DNA of 15,860 bases. It comes from Candidatus Methanoperedens sp. GTDB taxonomy: Archaea > Halobacteriota > Methanosarcinia > Methanosarcinales > Methanoperedenaceae. A model generated the notes under the pieces. It was not told the DNA's origin, ran no database searches, and saw nothing but the letters and a program-made list of their open reading frames with translations. How positions within the stretch are numbered: the first letter of the stretch is position 1; the number at the start of each line of letters is the position of its first letter. This document shows positions 1 to 7,439 of this stretch, one piece after another. Position numbers and translations under genes: made by a program. The stretch is from contig JAHFCV010000033.1 in assembly GCA_023249275.1 (NCBI GenBank), positions 1 to 15,860 of the forward strand, written 5' to 3'.

Positions 1-2
1 TG

Positions 3-776
3 AGGTATGTGAGTGAACAGGAATACCCGGCTCTGCACAGGATGGTCGGCGAACTTGCAAGGGATGCAAGGATACCAAAACCCAGGATAGGCATTGCCAG
101 CATACCCATACCCAATGCTTTCGCATTCGGCAGATGGGCAAGCGACGGACGCGTGTGTGTCACGGAAGGGATAATGAACCTGCTTGATGAAAAAGAACTC
201 AGGGCTGTGCTGGGGCATGAGATATCCCATCTTAAACATAAGGACGTGGCTGTTATAACGATGATTAGTGTAATCCCCATGATATGCTGGTATCTTGCAT
301 GGAACCAGTTGTTCTCAGGCGGCAGGGATCGCGGAAATAATGTGCTTATCGGGATAGTGGCTTTTGCGGTCTATTTAATAACGAATCTTCTCGTGCTGTA
401 CGTTTCAAGAATCAGGGAATATTATGCTGATGAGGGGTCGGTCAAGCTTGGAAACCAGCCGCATTACCTTGCTTCTGCACTATATAAACTCGTTTATGGC
501 AGCGCAAGAGTGCCGAAGGATTCATTGAAACAAATCGAGGGGATGAAGGCGTTTTTTGCAAACGACCCCTCCAGGGCGGGTTATGAGATAAGGGAGCTAT
601 CCCAGATAGACCTTGACGGGAGCGGCACTATCGACATCAATGAATTAATGGCGCTTCGGACAAGACCTGTAAATATAAAGACTACTGATAAGTTAATGGA
701 GATGCTGAGCACCCATCCCAACATGCTAAAACGCATCCAGCGGTTATCCTCGCTTCAAGGGGTTTCCGCTTATTAA
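3..776 (+). CDS. htpX: HtpX-type M48 membrane zinc metalloprotease with EF-hand, 5'-partial
   Basis: Membrane-bound zinc endopeptidase of the HtpX (M48B) family, which degrades misfolded membrane proteins. The zinc site is the HEISH motif (HExxH) at residues 70-74, counted from the GTG at 9, with the downstream EYYAD glutamate at 137 as third ligand. Two hydrophobic segments, about residues 83-103 and 112-133, lie between them and should be membrane helices. The frame stays open to the window edge (R-Y-V-S before the GTG), and HtpX proteins normally have one or two further N-terminal helices, so the true start is almost certainly outside the window. Odd feature: residues 201-212 form a canonical 12-residue EF-hand loop (DLDGSGTIDINE) in the cytosolic C-terminal part, suggesting calcium sensing. 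The family call is secure; calcium binding is inferred. Confidence 0.93.
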   Translation, partial: RYVSEQEYPALHRMVGELARDARIPKPRIGIASIPIPNAFAFGRWASDGRVCVTEGIMNLLDEKELRAVLGHEISHLKHKDVAVITMISVIPMICWYLAWNQLFSGGRDRGNNVLIGIVAFAVYLITNLLVLYVSRIREYYADEGSVKLGNQPHYLASALYKLVYGSARVPKDSLKQIEGMKAFFANDPSRAGYEIRELSQIDLDGSGTIDINELMALRTRPVNIKTTDKLMEMLSTHPNMLKRIQRLSSLQGVSAY

Positions 777-797
777 TTTTTTTTCTTTTTTGTTATT
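777..797 (+). terminator. T-tract terminator after htpX
   Basis: Immediately after the htpX stop there are two runs of T (eight, then six) broken by a single C, with no strong hairpin. Archaeal RNA polymerase terminates at oligo-T tracts without needing a stem, so this fits a transcription stop. No experimental support. Confidence 0.55.
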
Positions 798-1141
798 CAG
801 GGCATTTCTTTAAATTTCTTTAGTTCCAGTTCACCTGACATCATTTACCTGATAATCGGGCTTGCCGTGTGAATAATATCCGTATTTTCCAATTTAATTA
901 CCTGTCCGAAAAGGTTAAAAGGGATGTGATAGAATGAGAAGAAATCATTCCTCGTTATGCAGTGATACGTTTCAAATTGTTTTGAGGATTCAAATGATTA
1001 CTCTTGCAATTGCGGAATTTCCTTAATCATTGCATGAATTAAGAATGATTGCCGAAAAGGCTGTTCCGGGTTATCCGGGACATGTACAGTGCATTATGAG
1101 ATGCATAACCCCAACGGTTGTTGGAAAAGGAGGACTATAGG
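798..1141. other. Gene-free leader region between htpX and the coiled-coil gene
   Basis: About 345 bases without a convincing ORF. It holds several small inverted repeats: AATCATT (1025-1031) with AATGATT (1044-1050); TTATG/CATAA around 1095-1108; and CCAAC (1111-1115) with GTTGG (1120-1124), the last ending just before the ribosome-binding site of the next gene. TCCGGG occurs twice within 1065-1080. These could fold into a structured 5' leader, but I recognise no known riboswitch, tRNA or C/D-box RNA. Confidence 0.4.
1127..1133 (+). promoter_or_regulatory. Shine-Dalgarno AAGGAGG that decides the TTG start
   Basis: AAGGAGG sits 8 nt before a TTG at 1142. The alternative TTG at 1118 has no ribosome-binding site and is within a CCAAC/GTTGG stem. 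This places translation of the coiled-coil protein at 1142. Confidence 0.65.
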
Positions 1142-2002
1142 TTGTTAAATGAATTACAGGGTAGAAAAGCTGAATTGAAAGATAAGTCAGAAGAGTACAA
1201 AAACAAAAGAAATGAATTCAATCTGGAAGCCAGTAAGTGTGCCACTAAAAGAAACGAGTTAAATAAACGCACAAAAGAATTAATCGACGAGGCACAACAG
1301 CTCAAAAAGCTGCGCGATGAGAATAATGAAAAAGTTGCAGAAGCAAAACAAAAACGCGACGAATTAAATGAGCAAGCCAATAAAATATATGCGGAAATTG
1401 ATAAAATCCGAAAAGGCTTGAATCTTGGCGATGGGCCTTCGCTCAAAGAATTAAAAAGGCAAATCGACGCGCTGGAATTTAAGCAGCAGACAGAGGTAAT
1501 GACCCCTGCCAAAGAGCGGGAGCTTGTTGATAACATCGCTACGTTAACCGAAGAGCTGAAGCGAAAAAAAGTGCAGCTTGAAGGAAACACTGAATTAAAA
1601 TCATTACTTGAAAATGCCCAATCCCCGCGTGATGAGGCTTTAGTGCATCACAATAAGGTTAAAGAACATGCTGATGCGGCGCAGCAATATCACGATAAGA
1701 TGATTGTGATTTTTAAAGAAGCGGATGCAATAAGAGCGGAATCTGACGCTGCGCATAAGGAATTTGTGAAAGCGCAGGAAGCGGCGGATGATCAGCACAG
1801 GCTGTTTATCCAGACGCAGAAGGAAATCCGGGAACTCAATAAGGTAATCATCGGGTTAAAGAGAAAGACAAAAGAGACCAAGGACGACTCCATCAGGGAG
1901 CAGACTAAGAAGGAAGCAGAAGAAGTTTATAACCAGTTCAAGCTCGGCGAGAAATTGAATACCGAGGATTTGATGCTGCTCCAGAGATCGGGACTTCTGT
2001 AA
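1142..2002 (+). CDS. Archaeal coiled-coil protein (COG1340-like)
   Basis: Soluble protein of about 286 residues that is almost entirely coiled coil: Lys/Glu-rich with heptad-spaced Leu/Ile/Ala, no signal peptide and no membrane segment. It matches the archaeal coiled-coil family COG1340, sometimes labelled phosphoserine phosphatase-like in databases, although no HAD catalytic motif is visible here. Start choice: an upstream TTG at 1118 is possible, but it lies inside a small hairpin. The TTG at 1142 follows AAGGAGG (1127-1133) by 8 nt and is preferred; no in-frame ATG or GTG lies nearby. A T-tract follows the stop. Function unknown; SMC-like or scaffold roles are only speculation. Confidence 0.75.
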   Translation: MLNELQGRKAELKDKSEEYKNKRNEFNLEASKCATKRNELNKRTKELIDEAQQLKKLRDENNEKVAEAKQKRDELNEQANKIYAEIDKIRKGLNLGDGPSLKELKRQIDALEFKQQTEVMTPAKERELVDNIATLTEELKRKKVQLEGNTELKSLLENAQSPRDEALVHHNKVKEHADAAQQYHDKMIVIFKEADAIRAESDAAHKEFVKAQEAADDQHRLFIQTQKEIRELNKVIIGLKRKTKETKDDSIREQTKKEAEEVYNQFKLGEKLNTEDLMLLQRSGLL

Positions 2003-2010
2003 CCCGATTC

Positions 2011-2021
2011 TCTTTTTTTTT
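2011..2021 (+). terminator. T-tract terminator after the coiled-coil gene
   Basis: A run of nine T follows the stop codon of the coiled-coil gene within 20 nt and precedes acyP. It is a plausible archaeal oligo-T terminator. Its position only 14 nt before the acyP start means read-through or a very close downstream start must supply acyP transcripts. Confidence 0.5.
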
Positions 2022-2034
2022 AATTTCAAAAGAG

Positions 2035-2310
2035 ATGAACGCAAGGGTTCACGTTTTTATTTCCGGGAAAGTCCAGGGCGTTTTCTTCCGGTCAGGCACG
2101 AAGGATACGGCAGAGGAACTTGGAATCACAGGCTGGGTGAGAAATCTGCCTGATGGGCGGGTTGAGGCGGTCTTTGAAGGGGAAAAAGACAGGGTTGATA
2201 AAATGGTGGAATGGTGCAGGAAAGGACCGGCGTATTCGCAAGTTGTAGATGTAGAAGTGATACCTGGACAATATTCAGGGGAGTTTAATGGGTTCATGGT
2301 GCGGCGGTAA
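2035..2310 (+). CDS. acyP: Acylphosphatase
   Basis: Small cytosolic enzyme (91 residues, the usual size) that hydrolyses carboxyl-phosphate bonds of acyl phosphates. The family signatures are clear: GKVQGVFFR at 11-19 gives the phosphate-binding loop with catalytic Arg19, and GWVRNLPDG at 33-41 supplies catalytic Asn37, with the expected 18-residue spacing between the two. The fold is complete to the terminal region. The start is the ATG at 2035; a weak AAAGAG lies just upstream. It sits between the coiled-coil gene and the RNase P RNA on the same strand, and its last codons overlap the TATA box assigned to the RNA gene. Confidence 0.95.
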   Translation: MNARVHVFISGKVQGVFFRSGTKDTAEELGITGWVRNLPDGRVEAVFEGEKDRVDKMVEWCRKGPAYSQVVDVEVIPGQYSGEFNGFMVRR

Positions 2311-2317
2311 ATATAAA
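2308..2317 (+). promoter_or_regulatory. TATA box of the RNase P RNA gene
   Basis: TAAATATAAA overlaps the stop codon of acyP. Its centre lies about 26 nt before the predicted 5' end of the RNA at about 2338-2341, which is the standard archaeal TATA-to-start distance. A strong stand-alone promoter is expected for a stable RNA. Confidence 0.6.
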
Positions 2318-2337
2318 CCATCCCGCGCCAATTAATG

Positions 2338-2660
2338 ACCGAGAGAGGAAGGGCGGCTTCCGGCGGAAACGCTGAGGAAAGTCCCCTCACCTTCTGGACC
2401 GCGGATGCCTGTTAAGGGCATAGGGTGAGAATCCTGGCTCTGGAACAGAAACGATACCCTGGCAAAGAAATGCGATGAGCTCGAAAGAGTGAGGTCATTT
2501 GCATGGGCTGGAACGGCGAATCCACGCGGGTGCAAGCCGAAATAGGACTAAAAGGGCAGTCCAGACCTGTCCGAGTACGGCGCATAGCTGAATGCTGCAT
2601 GAGCGCGATAAGGGCATTGCCCTTGCGCTAAACATAAAGGGGCTTACTCTCCTCACTCAA
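2338..2660 (+). ncRNA. rnpB: RNase P RNA (archaeal type)
   Basis: Catalytic RNA that removes 5' leaders from pre-tRNAs. The universally conserved CR-I core GAGGAAAGTCC is at 2374-2384; an ACAGAAACGATACC-type segment follows near 2445; the ATAGCTGAATGCTGCA region is near 2584; and the conserved 3' GGCTTAC is at 2641-2647. The ends are set by the P1 helix: GAGAGAGGA (2341-2349) pairs with TCCTCACTC (2650-2658) with a single A·A mismatch. The length of about 320 nt is normal for the archaeal RNA. It is followed by CTTTTTAT and preceded by a TATA box at the right distance. Exact ends are approximate. Confidence 0.93.
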
Positions 2661-2668
2661 CTTTTTAT
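2661..2668 (+). terminator. Oligo-T terminator of RNase P RNA
   Basis: CTTTTTAT immediately follows the 3' strand of the P1 helix, the expected position for an archaeal oligo-T stop after this RNA. Confidence 0.55.
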
Positions 2669-2900
2669 ATTTATAAATAGCATAAGAATTTGTATGTTTA
2701 GAAAAACTGAATTTGAAGAGAGAGCGAATAAATTATACGAATCTAATAAAAAAGAGGGAAAAGGCTGGAATTAATGGCAGGATGTATATGGTTGCGGTGG
2801 TGCCCAGGGATAGCCAAGGATGGTGAGCTGCGGGGGTGGTGGATGGTAGCACATAGGATGGGTTCTATGAGTTTTATTAGATTAGTCAATGGTGATAAAA

Positions 2901-4814
2901 ATGAGTAAAGGGTCCCAATGGACTGGCACAATAATCGGTGGGGTTGCAGGGTTAGTTATGGCTGTGATGTTGCCTTGGTATGTGCTTCAAGGTGGCATAA
3001 CGGTACTAAATTTTGTAACAATCAGCATCGCAATTGGATGGATGTTTGTTGAAGAGAAAAATGTAGCTGCAGCAGCGATTTGTGGGTCGATTTTTGGAGT
3101 ATTTATTGGCTTGAGTCTGGAAAAGACGCTTGCAGAAACGTCAATTGGCACATTTCCTATTTTTATTATTTTAGCACTCGCAATAGTTGGTAATGTACTT
3201 GGCAAATATTTTGACATAAAAGCCGAAGAAAAAACCAAAAAACGCCAAGAATACCTCCAAACCGTCCCCGGTCTCTTCGACACTGCCAAAAGCCTCTCTT
3301 CTGAGGCTAACAAACTCTTTCAGCAGAAAAGTTATGCAGACGCATTGAATGCATATGAAAATGCACTGACCAATTTCACCAGAGCAAGCGAAGGCGCAAT
3401 AGCCCTCAACGATACCGATTTAGTAAAAACAATCTCAAATAACATCTCTTCGCTCCAGAAAAACATCGCAGCCTGCAAAAACGCGCTTGGTGCAGATATT
3501 GCAGCGAAAGCTAAAAGACAATTTGAAAATGGCGACTTTACAGGCGCAATCCAGACATACCATGAATCCCTCAAATACTCAGAAGACCCCGAACTCACCG
3601 CCAAGACTAAAGCCAACATCGAAAACTGCTACATAGAAATCGATGCCAGAAAAGTGGAAGAACTTTCCGCTCAGGCAGTATCACTATTAAAAGAAGCCGC
3701 TGCGCTCAACGAGCCTTTCAAAGCAATTGAAAAACTGAATCAGGCGAATAACAAGCTCAATGAGGCAGTCGCGCTCGCAACGAAACGCAAATTTGCAGAT
3801 GCATTGTCGCAATTAAACACCATATCAATGAATATTCAAGACCAACGGAATATTGTTCATGAAAGGCTCTCAAATGAACCAGTTATTTCTGAAAAGTGGG
3901 ATGTAGAGCAGCTTTCTTCCAAAAAAGCACCAACCATTCAAGCTGCGGAGCACAGTAACAAGTTAAGGGCGCTTCGTGAATCCGAATTCTTCAATGGTTT
4001 TATCCGCCTCAGATTATCGGTGAGCAATAAAATGTCGCATACAGTTACGGATGTTCTTCTTGACATAGACCTTGATGAAAATATCCTGAGACTTGACCAT
4101 TACGAACCCGATACATATGCCACAAGAAATGGAAAAATCCATCTCGGAAACATCACTCCAAATAATGATAAAACAATTGCCCTATACCTTGATCCATTGA
4201 CCTGCTCCAAGGAAGGAACTGATATCAATTGCAGGATTGATTACAAAGATGCTTATGGAAAGTCAGACTCAATTAGGATGGAGCTATTAAAAATACCATT
4301 CACCTGTCCAATATTCGATACAGAGCAGAATATTAACATCGGCAGATTGAAAGAACTCGTTGACTTGCTTCCTGCTCACGGCAACAAGGTGTTTTCAATT
4401 TCAAAAGGCGTTGAAATTGGTGAGGCAATAGCATTATGTAGAGAAGTCATCCAGATGCATGACGTGCGCCATGTGAGGACTTTTAAGACCACTGACGGTA
4501 AGACCGCCGAGACCTGGTATTACGGCAAAACAAAAGTTGAGAAAAACGACATCGTAATCAAAGCCAGTGTGAATAAGGAGACCGAGAGTATAGAGGTCTT
4601 TGTGGCAGCGCCAGACCAGAAAGCCCTTACTGGCTTGCTGGGTCAGCTTGGGAGCAATCTCACAGAGAAGGGAAAATCTCTGAGAAAGTTTGCACCTGAG
4701 TTAAACATAATCGTCAGGGGTTCAGCCGTTAAGGGAAAAAGGCTGCTTGACCTCTGCGATAAGTACGGAAACTGCGGCGCAAACGTGATAGTGGAAGACA
4801 GTGTTTTATACTGA
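2901..4814 (+). CDS. Membrane-anchored TPR protein of unknown function
   Basis: Large protein, 637 residues from the ATG at 2901, or 641 from the ATG at 2889. The later start is preferred because GGTGAT (2891-2896) sits at Shine-Dalgarno distance before it. Numbering from 2889, the N-terminus has about four hydrophobic helices (about 14-110). A cytosolic region with TPR-like helical pairs follows (FDTAKSLSSEANKLF near 130-167, AKRQFENGDFTGAIQTYHES near 204-252, a third near 257-318). Next comes a beta-rich segment (about 370-475) resembling an Ig-like sandwich, then a C-terminal alpha/beta domain that I cannot name. It ends 20 nt before a HEPN/MNT pair on the same strand, so co-transcription is likely. 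No catalytic motif is seen; a scaffold or sensor role is inference. Confidence 0.75.
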   Translation: MSKGSQWTGTIIGGVAGLVMAVMLPWYVLQGGITVLNFVTISIAIGWMFVEEKNVAAAAICGSIFGVFIGLSLEKTLAETSIGTFPIFIILALAIVGNVLGKYFDIKAEEKTKKRQEYLQTVPGLFDTAKSLSSEANKLFQQKSYADALNAYENALTNFTRASEGAIALNDTDLVKTISNNISSLQKNIAACKNALGADIAAKAKRQFENGDFTGAIQTYHESLKYSEDPELTAKTKANIENCYIEIDARKVEELSAQAVSLLKEAAALNEPFKAIEKLNQANNKLNEAVALATKRKFADALSQLNTISMNIQDQRNIVHERLSNEPVISEKWDVEQLSSKKAPTIQAAEHSNKLRALRESEFFNGFIRLRLSVSNKMSHTVTDVLLDIDLDENILRLDHYEPDTYATRNGKIHLGNITPNNDKTIALYLDPLTCSKEGTDINCRIDYKDAYGKSDSIRMELLKIPFTCPIFDTEQNINIGRLKELVDLLPAHGNKVFSISKGVEIGEAIALCREVIQMHDVRHVRTFKTTDGKTAETWYYGKTKVEKNDIVIKASVNKETESIEVFVAAPDQKALTGLLGQLGSNLTEKGKSLRKFAPELNIIVRGSAVKGKRLLDLCDKYGNCGANVIVEDSVLY

Positions 4815-4834
4815 AGGAAAAGATTAATAGGAGT

Positions 4835-5242
4835 ATGATGGTGATAACTAACCTGAATGATACAATAAATCGATGGGTGCGGCAGGCTGACCGCGACCTT
4901 GAGAACGCAAAAAAGAATCTTGACATTGAAGCTTATGATGTATCTCTGATTTTATGCGAACAGGCTGCTGAAAAGATGTTGAAGGCGCTATATATAAAAG
5001 AGAGAAATGAAGAGCCGCCAAGAACCCATTCTCTCCGGAAGCTGATAGAATTAACCGATATGCCTGATGAAGCCCTTAAACTTGTAGCTGAACTGGATTC
5101 ATATTATCTGGTTCTCAGATATCCGGATGTGGGCGATATTGTACCTTATGAAAACGTTGATTACGAGGATGCTGAAGATGGAATCAATAAGGCTGAACAA
5201 ATTATAGAATTAGTAAAAATTCAGCTTCATATGGAGGATTAG
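4835..5242 (+). CDS. HEPN domain protein (partner of MNT)
   Basis: All-helical HEPN protein of 135 residues. The N-terminal RQADRDLENAKKNL helix, CEQAAEKMLKALYI and PPRTHSLRKL (residues 61-70) are the hallmarks of the HEPN family that pairs with minimal nucleotidyltransferases. The strict RNase motif Rx4-6H is not present in the usual spacing (Arg57 to His65 has seven residues between), so nuclease activity is uncertain. An AGGAG (4829-4833) lies before tandem ATG ATG GTG codons, so the start may be 4835, 4838 or 4841. The stop codon TAG is directly followed by the ATG of the MNT gene. Such pairs act as toxin-antitoxin or signalling modules. Confidence 0.88.
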   Translation: MMVITNLNDTINRWVRQADRDLENAKKNLDIEAYDVSLILCEQAAEKMLKALYIKERNEEPPRTHSLRKLIELTDMPDEALKLVAELDSYYLVLRYPDVGDIVPYENVDYEDAEDGINKAEQIIELVKIQLHMED

Positions 5243-5578
5243 ATGGTATTAGATAAAAAAGTATCCTACTTTTTGAATAAATATCTCGCCAAGATAAAGT
5301 CATTATATTCACCTGATGAGATGTGGCTCTGGGGGTCAAGAGCGTACGGTAGTCCTGGCAAGTACAGCGATATAGACCTGATTGTAGTGTCTAAAAATTT
5401 CTCTGATATAAAGTTCACTAAAAGGATGTATAGATTCATCGAATCCATTGGTTTAGTAAGCGACAGAAATGCCGAAGTTGTGGATGTCTTATGCTACACT
5501 CCTGCTGAGTTCGCACGGAAGAGGGAACAGATTAGCATTGTTAATGAGGCTATTAGAAAAGGGATACGGATAATCTAA
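5243..5578 (+). CDS. Minimal nucleotidyltransferase (MNT) of a HEPN/MNT pair
   Basis: 111-residue protein of the pol-beta nucleotidyltransferase superfamily. The signature GSRAYG at residues 31-36 and SDIDL at 42-46 give the glycine-serine nucleotide-binding turn and two catalytic, metal-binding aspartates (43 and 45). This is the complete minimal domain. The gene begins at the base after the HEPN stop codon, with GGAGGAT just upstream inside the HEPN coding end, so translation is likely coupled. In characterised pairs of this class the MNT neutralises the HEPN partner, in some by nucleotidylating it; whether that applies here is inference. Confidence 0.9.
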   Translation: MVLDKKVSYFLNKYLAKIKSLYSPDEMWLWGSRAYGSPGKYSDIDLIVVSKNFSDIKFTKRMYRFIESIGLVSDRNAEVVDVLCYTPAEFARKREQISIVNEAIRKGIRII

Positions 5579-5647
5579 GACACAGCGTACAGATTCATTT
5601 TAAAACTCCCGATATGGCGCGCCTGCTCCTCCCCTCCTGAAAAGACA

Positions 5648-6337
5648 TCACCCAGAATAATACTTTAATGCCCCAAGCGCATTCACAATCTGGGGCTCTT
5701 CGGGTATCAGTATTTCTTTTTTCAGGATATCCTGAAGCGCCGATACCATCCCTTTATTCTTCACCGTACCCCCTATCAGGACAATCGTCCCAGCCTCAGG
5801 TATCATAAACGAGATGCGCCGCGCAAAGGCATAGTGCATTCCCGCAACGACCTCCTCCTGTGAATAACCAGCCACAAGCTGCGAAATCATCTCGGAGACT
5901 GCGAATACACCGCAGGTATTGTTGATATGGGGAATTCTCTTTGCCCTTTCGTGCAAGGAACCCAGTTCATTTAGCTCTATTTTGAAATAATTTGCCACAA
6001 ACTCCAAAAATGCGCCTGTGCCAGCGCTGCACTTGTCATTAATAATAAAATTATTTCTCTTAACGTCAATTACTTTTGTATCCTGTCCTCCGATATCCAC
6101 AATCACCTCAACCTCGGGAAAATAATATTCGGCTCCGAACATGGCTGCTGTTATTTCGGTCACAGATGCTTTATGGGGGACTGAATGGCGGAAATATCCC
6201 GTTGAAATTATATCCTCTTTTTCTATTCCTTCAACAAGGTCTCTCCATTTGTGGGTACCGGTTATTTCGTACCTGATTTCCCCATCTTCTATTCTCACTA
6301 TTTTCGCAGTCGAGCTGCCTACATCAAGCCCTATCAC
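5648..6337 (-). CDS. BadF/HgdC-type CoA-dehydratase activase (ATPase)
   Basis: ATP-driven one-electron activase of the ASKHA fold, the reductase component that injects electrons into 2-hydroxyacyl-CoA dehydratase-like or double-cubane proteins. Visible are the phosphate-1 loop DVGSSTAK (5-12), the phosphate-2 loop DIGGQDTK (81-88), CSAGTG (103-108) and TCGVFAVSE (141-149), plus LIGGTVKN near the C-terminus. Cys103 and Cys142, 39 residues apart, fit the pair that holds one [4Fe-4S] cluster between two subunits. At 229 residues it is a short form, like the methanogen homologues. The start is a GTG with AGGTG 7 nt upstream. It is the second gene of a minus-strand unit behind the HgdB-like gene. 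Confidence 0.9.
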   Translation of the reverse strand: MIGLDVGSSTAKIVRIEDGEIRYEITGTHKWRDLVEGIEKEDIISTGYFRHSVPHKASVTEITAAMFGAEYYFPEVEVIVDIGGQDTKVIDVKRNNFIINDKCSAGTGAFLEFVANYFKIELNELGSLHERAKRIPHINNTCGVFAVSEMISQLVAGYSQEEVVAGMHYAFARRISFMIPEAGTIVLIGGTVKNKGMVSALQDILKKEILIPEEPQIVNALGALKYYSG

Positions 6338-6365
6338 AAAGCGACACCTCGCTTTATGCGGTGTT

Positions 6366-6386
6366 CAGGTATGCTTCGCATACCTG
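6366..6386 (-). promoter_or_regulatory. Perfect 9-bp intercistronic hairpin
   Basis: CAGGTATGC (6366-6374) and GCATACCTG (6378-6386) are exact inverted repeats around a three-base loop. The stem sits 10 nt past the stop of the HgdB-like gene and about 29 nt before the activase start. A second small stem, ACACC/GGTGT (6344-6348 and 6360-6364), overlaps the activase ribosome-binding site. No T-run follows on the minus strand, so RNA processing, stability or expression-ratio control is more likely than termination. Confidence 0.5.
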
Positions 6387-6395
6387 TCGTTTTAA

Positions 6396-7331
6396 TCATG
6401 ACCTCTCAAGCACTTCCCTGAAAGCTTCAAGCCGCAATTTTATCTGCTCCGGGGTTTTTCCTGGCAGGTCTCCCTGAATGGTCAACATGGGGTAATCCAG
6501 TCTATTTCTCAAAATCTCATCCTCAAGCATATGGTGGCATGCGAACTGGGTATAATGAATGACGCCGTCAACCTTGCGTTTTTCAAGCTCCTTCTGGAGG
6601 AATTCTATCCTGAAATCAAGCGGTCTTGCAAAGGTATAATCACAGTAATCCCGCGCAACCTCACTAATACCGGTGCCAGTATGTCTTACAAATTCATACG
6701 GGAGTTCATCAAATACTATCTGCAAATCAAGCGACTGCGCAATATCATGAAAATCATGGTATATCGGGGGGACGCCGATTAACGCTATCCTGTTATTTAT
6801 CTCAATATCATTCTCCTGTACCGTGGCAATGGCTCTTTTGAATTTATCAGGATCACCCCAAAGGTCGCTAAAAGAAATTAAGATTCTAAAAGTCTCCGCG
6901 GATGATATTTTTCCGTTAATCCTTTTCTTATCTATTAGCTGCCCTGCCTTTTTAAGTTCCTTAATTTGCCTGAATTTTTCAGGATATTTGATGTCCCCGA
7001 GAAAGCTACAAAGGCTATACAATTGTGATTCCATATATTTATGGTCTCCGTCGAAAGGATAAAAGAAAAAGTGAGTTGGAATCCCTGACATCGCAGCTTT
7101 CTGCCCGTCCACAAGGGCATTATGGCAGTCGCCTCCTGCAACCACTATAAGAGAATCAATTCCAAATTCTCTTTTTACAAGCATCTCCTGCCAGATGGCA
7201 GTCCAGGCGCACAGCTTGTTTTTAGAGTATTTTTTGGAGGCGGGTATGACATTATTGACATCATACGGCTGCCCCCCGCAGGCAAATATTAATTCAGGGG
7301 GTACAAGAGCAGTTATTCCGATTTTTGGCAC
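6396..7331 (-). CDS. HgdB-like 2-hydroxyacyl-CoA dehydratase / double-cubane family protein
   Basis: Iron-sulfur protein of the HgdB/COG1775 family, 311 residues, start GTG. Candidate cluster ligands are Cys18 (FACGG), Cys41 (LCAWT), Cys69 (GGDCHNA) and Cys265 (FACHHM), with Cys108 and Cys230 also available. It precedes the activase by 58 nt on the same strand, which is the classic receiver plus reductase arrangement. True dehydratases need a second, homologous subunit (HgdA/HgdB); only one is present here. A homodimeric or double-cubane-like low-potential reductase is therefore as likely as a CoA dehydratase. Substrate unknown. A TATA-like TTATAAA about 50 nt upstream on the minus strand may drive it. 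Confidence 0.8.
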   Translation of the reverse strand: MPKIGITALVPPELIFACGGQPYDVNNVIPASKKYSKNKLCAWTAIWQEMLVKREFGIDSLIVVAGGDCHNALVDGQKAAMSGIPTHFFFYPFDGDHKYMESQLYSLCSFLGDIKYPEKFRQIKELKKAGQLIDKKRINGKISSAETFRILISFSDLWGDPDKFKRAIATVQENDIEINNRIALIGVPPIYHDFHDIAQSLDLQIVFDELPYEFVRHTGTGISEVARDYCDYTFARPLDFRIEFLQKELEKRKVDGVIHYTQFACHHMLEDEILRNRLDYPMLTIQGDLPGKTPEQIKLRLEAFREVLERS

Positions 7332-7377
7332 AATCGCATCTAAGTGTTTTGAGGCATTTATCTTTTTTGTATGGGTT

Positions 7378-7388
7378 CACTTTATAAC
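7378..7388. promoter_or_regulatory. Shared TATA-like element between divergent genes
   Basis: CACTTTATAAC reads as TTTATAA on the plus strand, about 56 nt before the 47-residue protein start, and as TTATAAA on the minus strand, about 50 nt before the HgdB-like start. An alternative TTTAAAG at 7399-7405 also serves the plus side. Promoter assignment is by pattern only. Confidence 0.35.
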
Positions 7389-7439
7389 AGCCGAAAGATT
7401 TAAAGTATATGAAGGAATAGGTTCAGTGGAGGTGAAAAA

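Noticed and set aside
2592..2774. 60-residue plus-strand ORF over the RNase P RNA end
   Set aside because: Its first half lies in the conserved 3' part of the RNase P RNA. The remaining 26 codons from ATG 2694 have a TATA-like element too close to serve them and no ribosome-binding site.
2774..2908. 44-residue ORF running into the start of the TPR protein gene
   Set aside because: Trp/Gly-rich, unlike a normal protein, in G-rich DNA, and it overlaps the better-supported start at 2901.
5617..5626. GGCGCGCC palindrome in the gap after the MNT gene
   Set aside because: A single 8-bp palindrome is expected by chance or as a restriction-type site; no other structure surrounds it.
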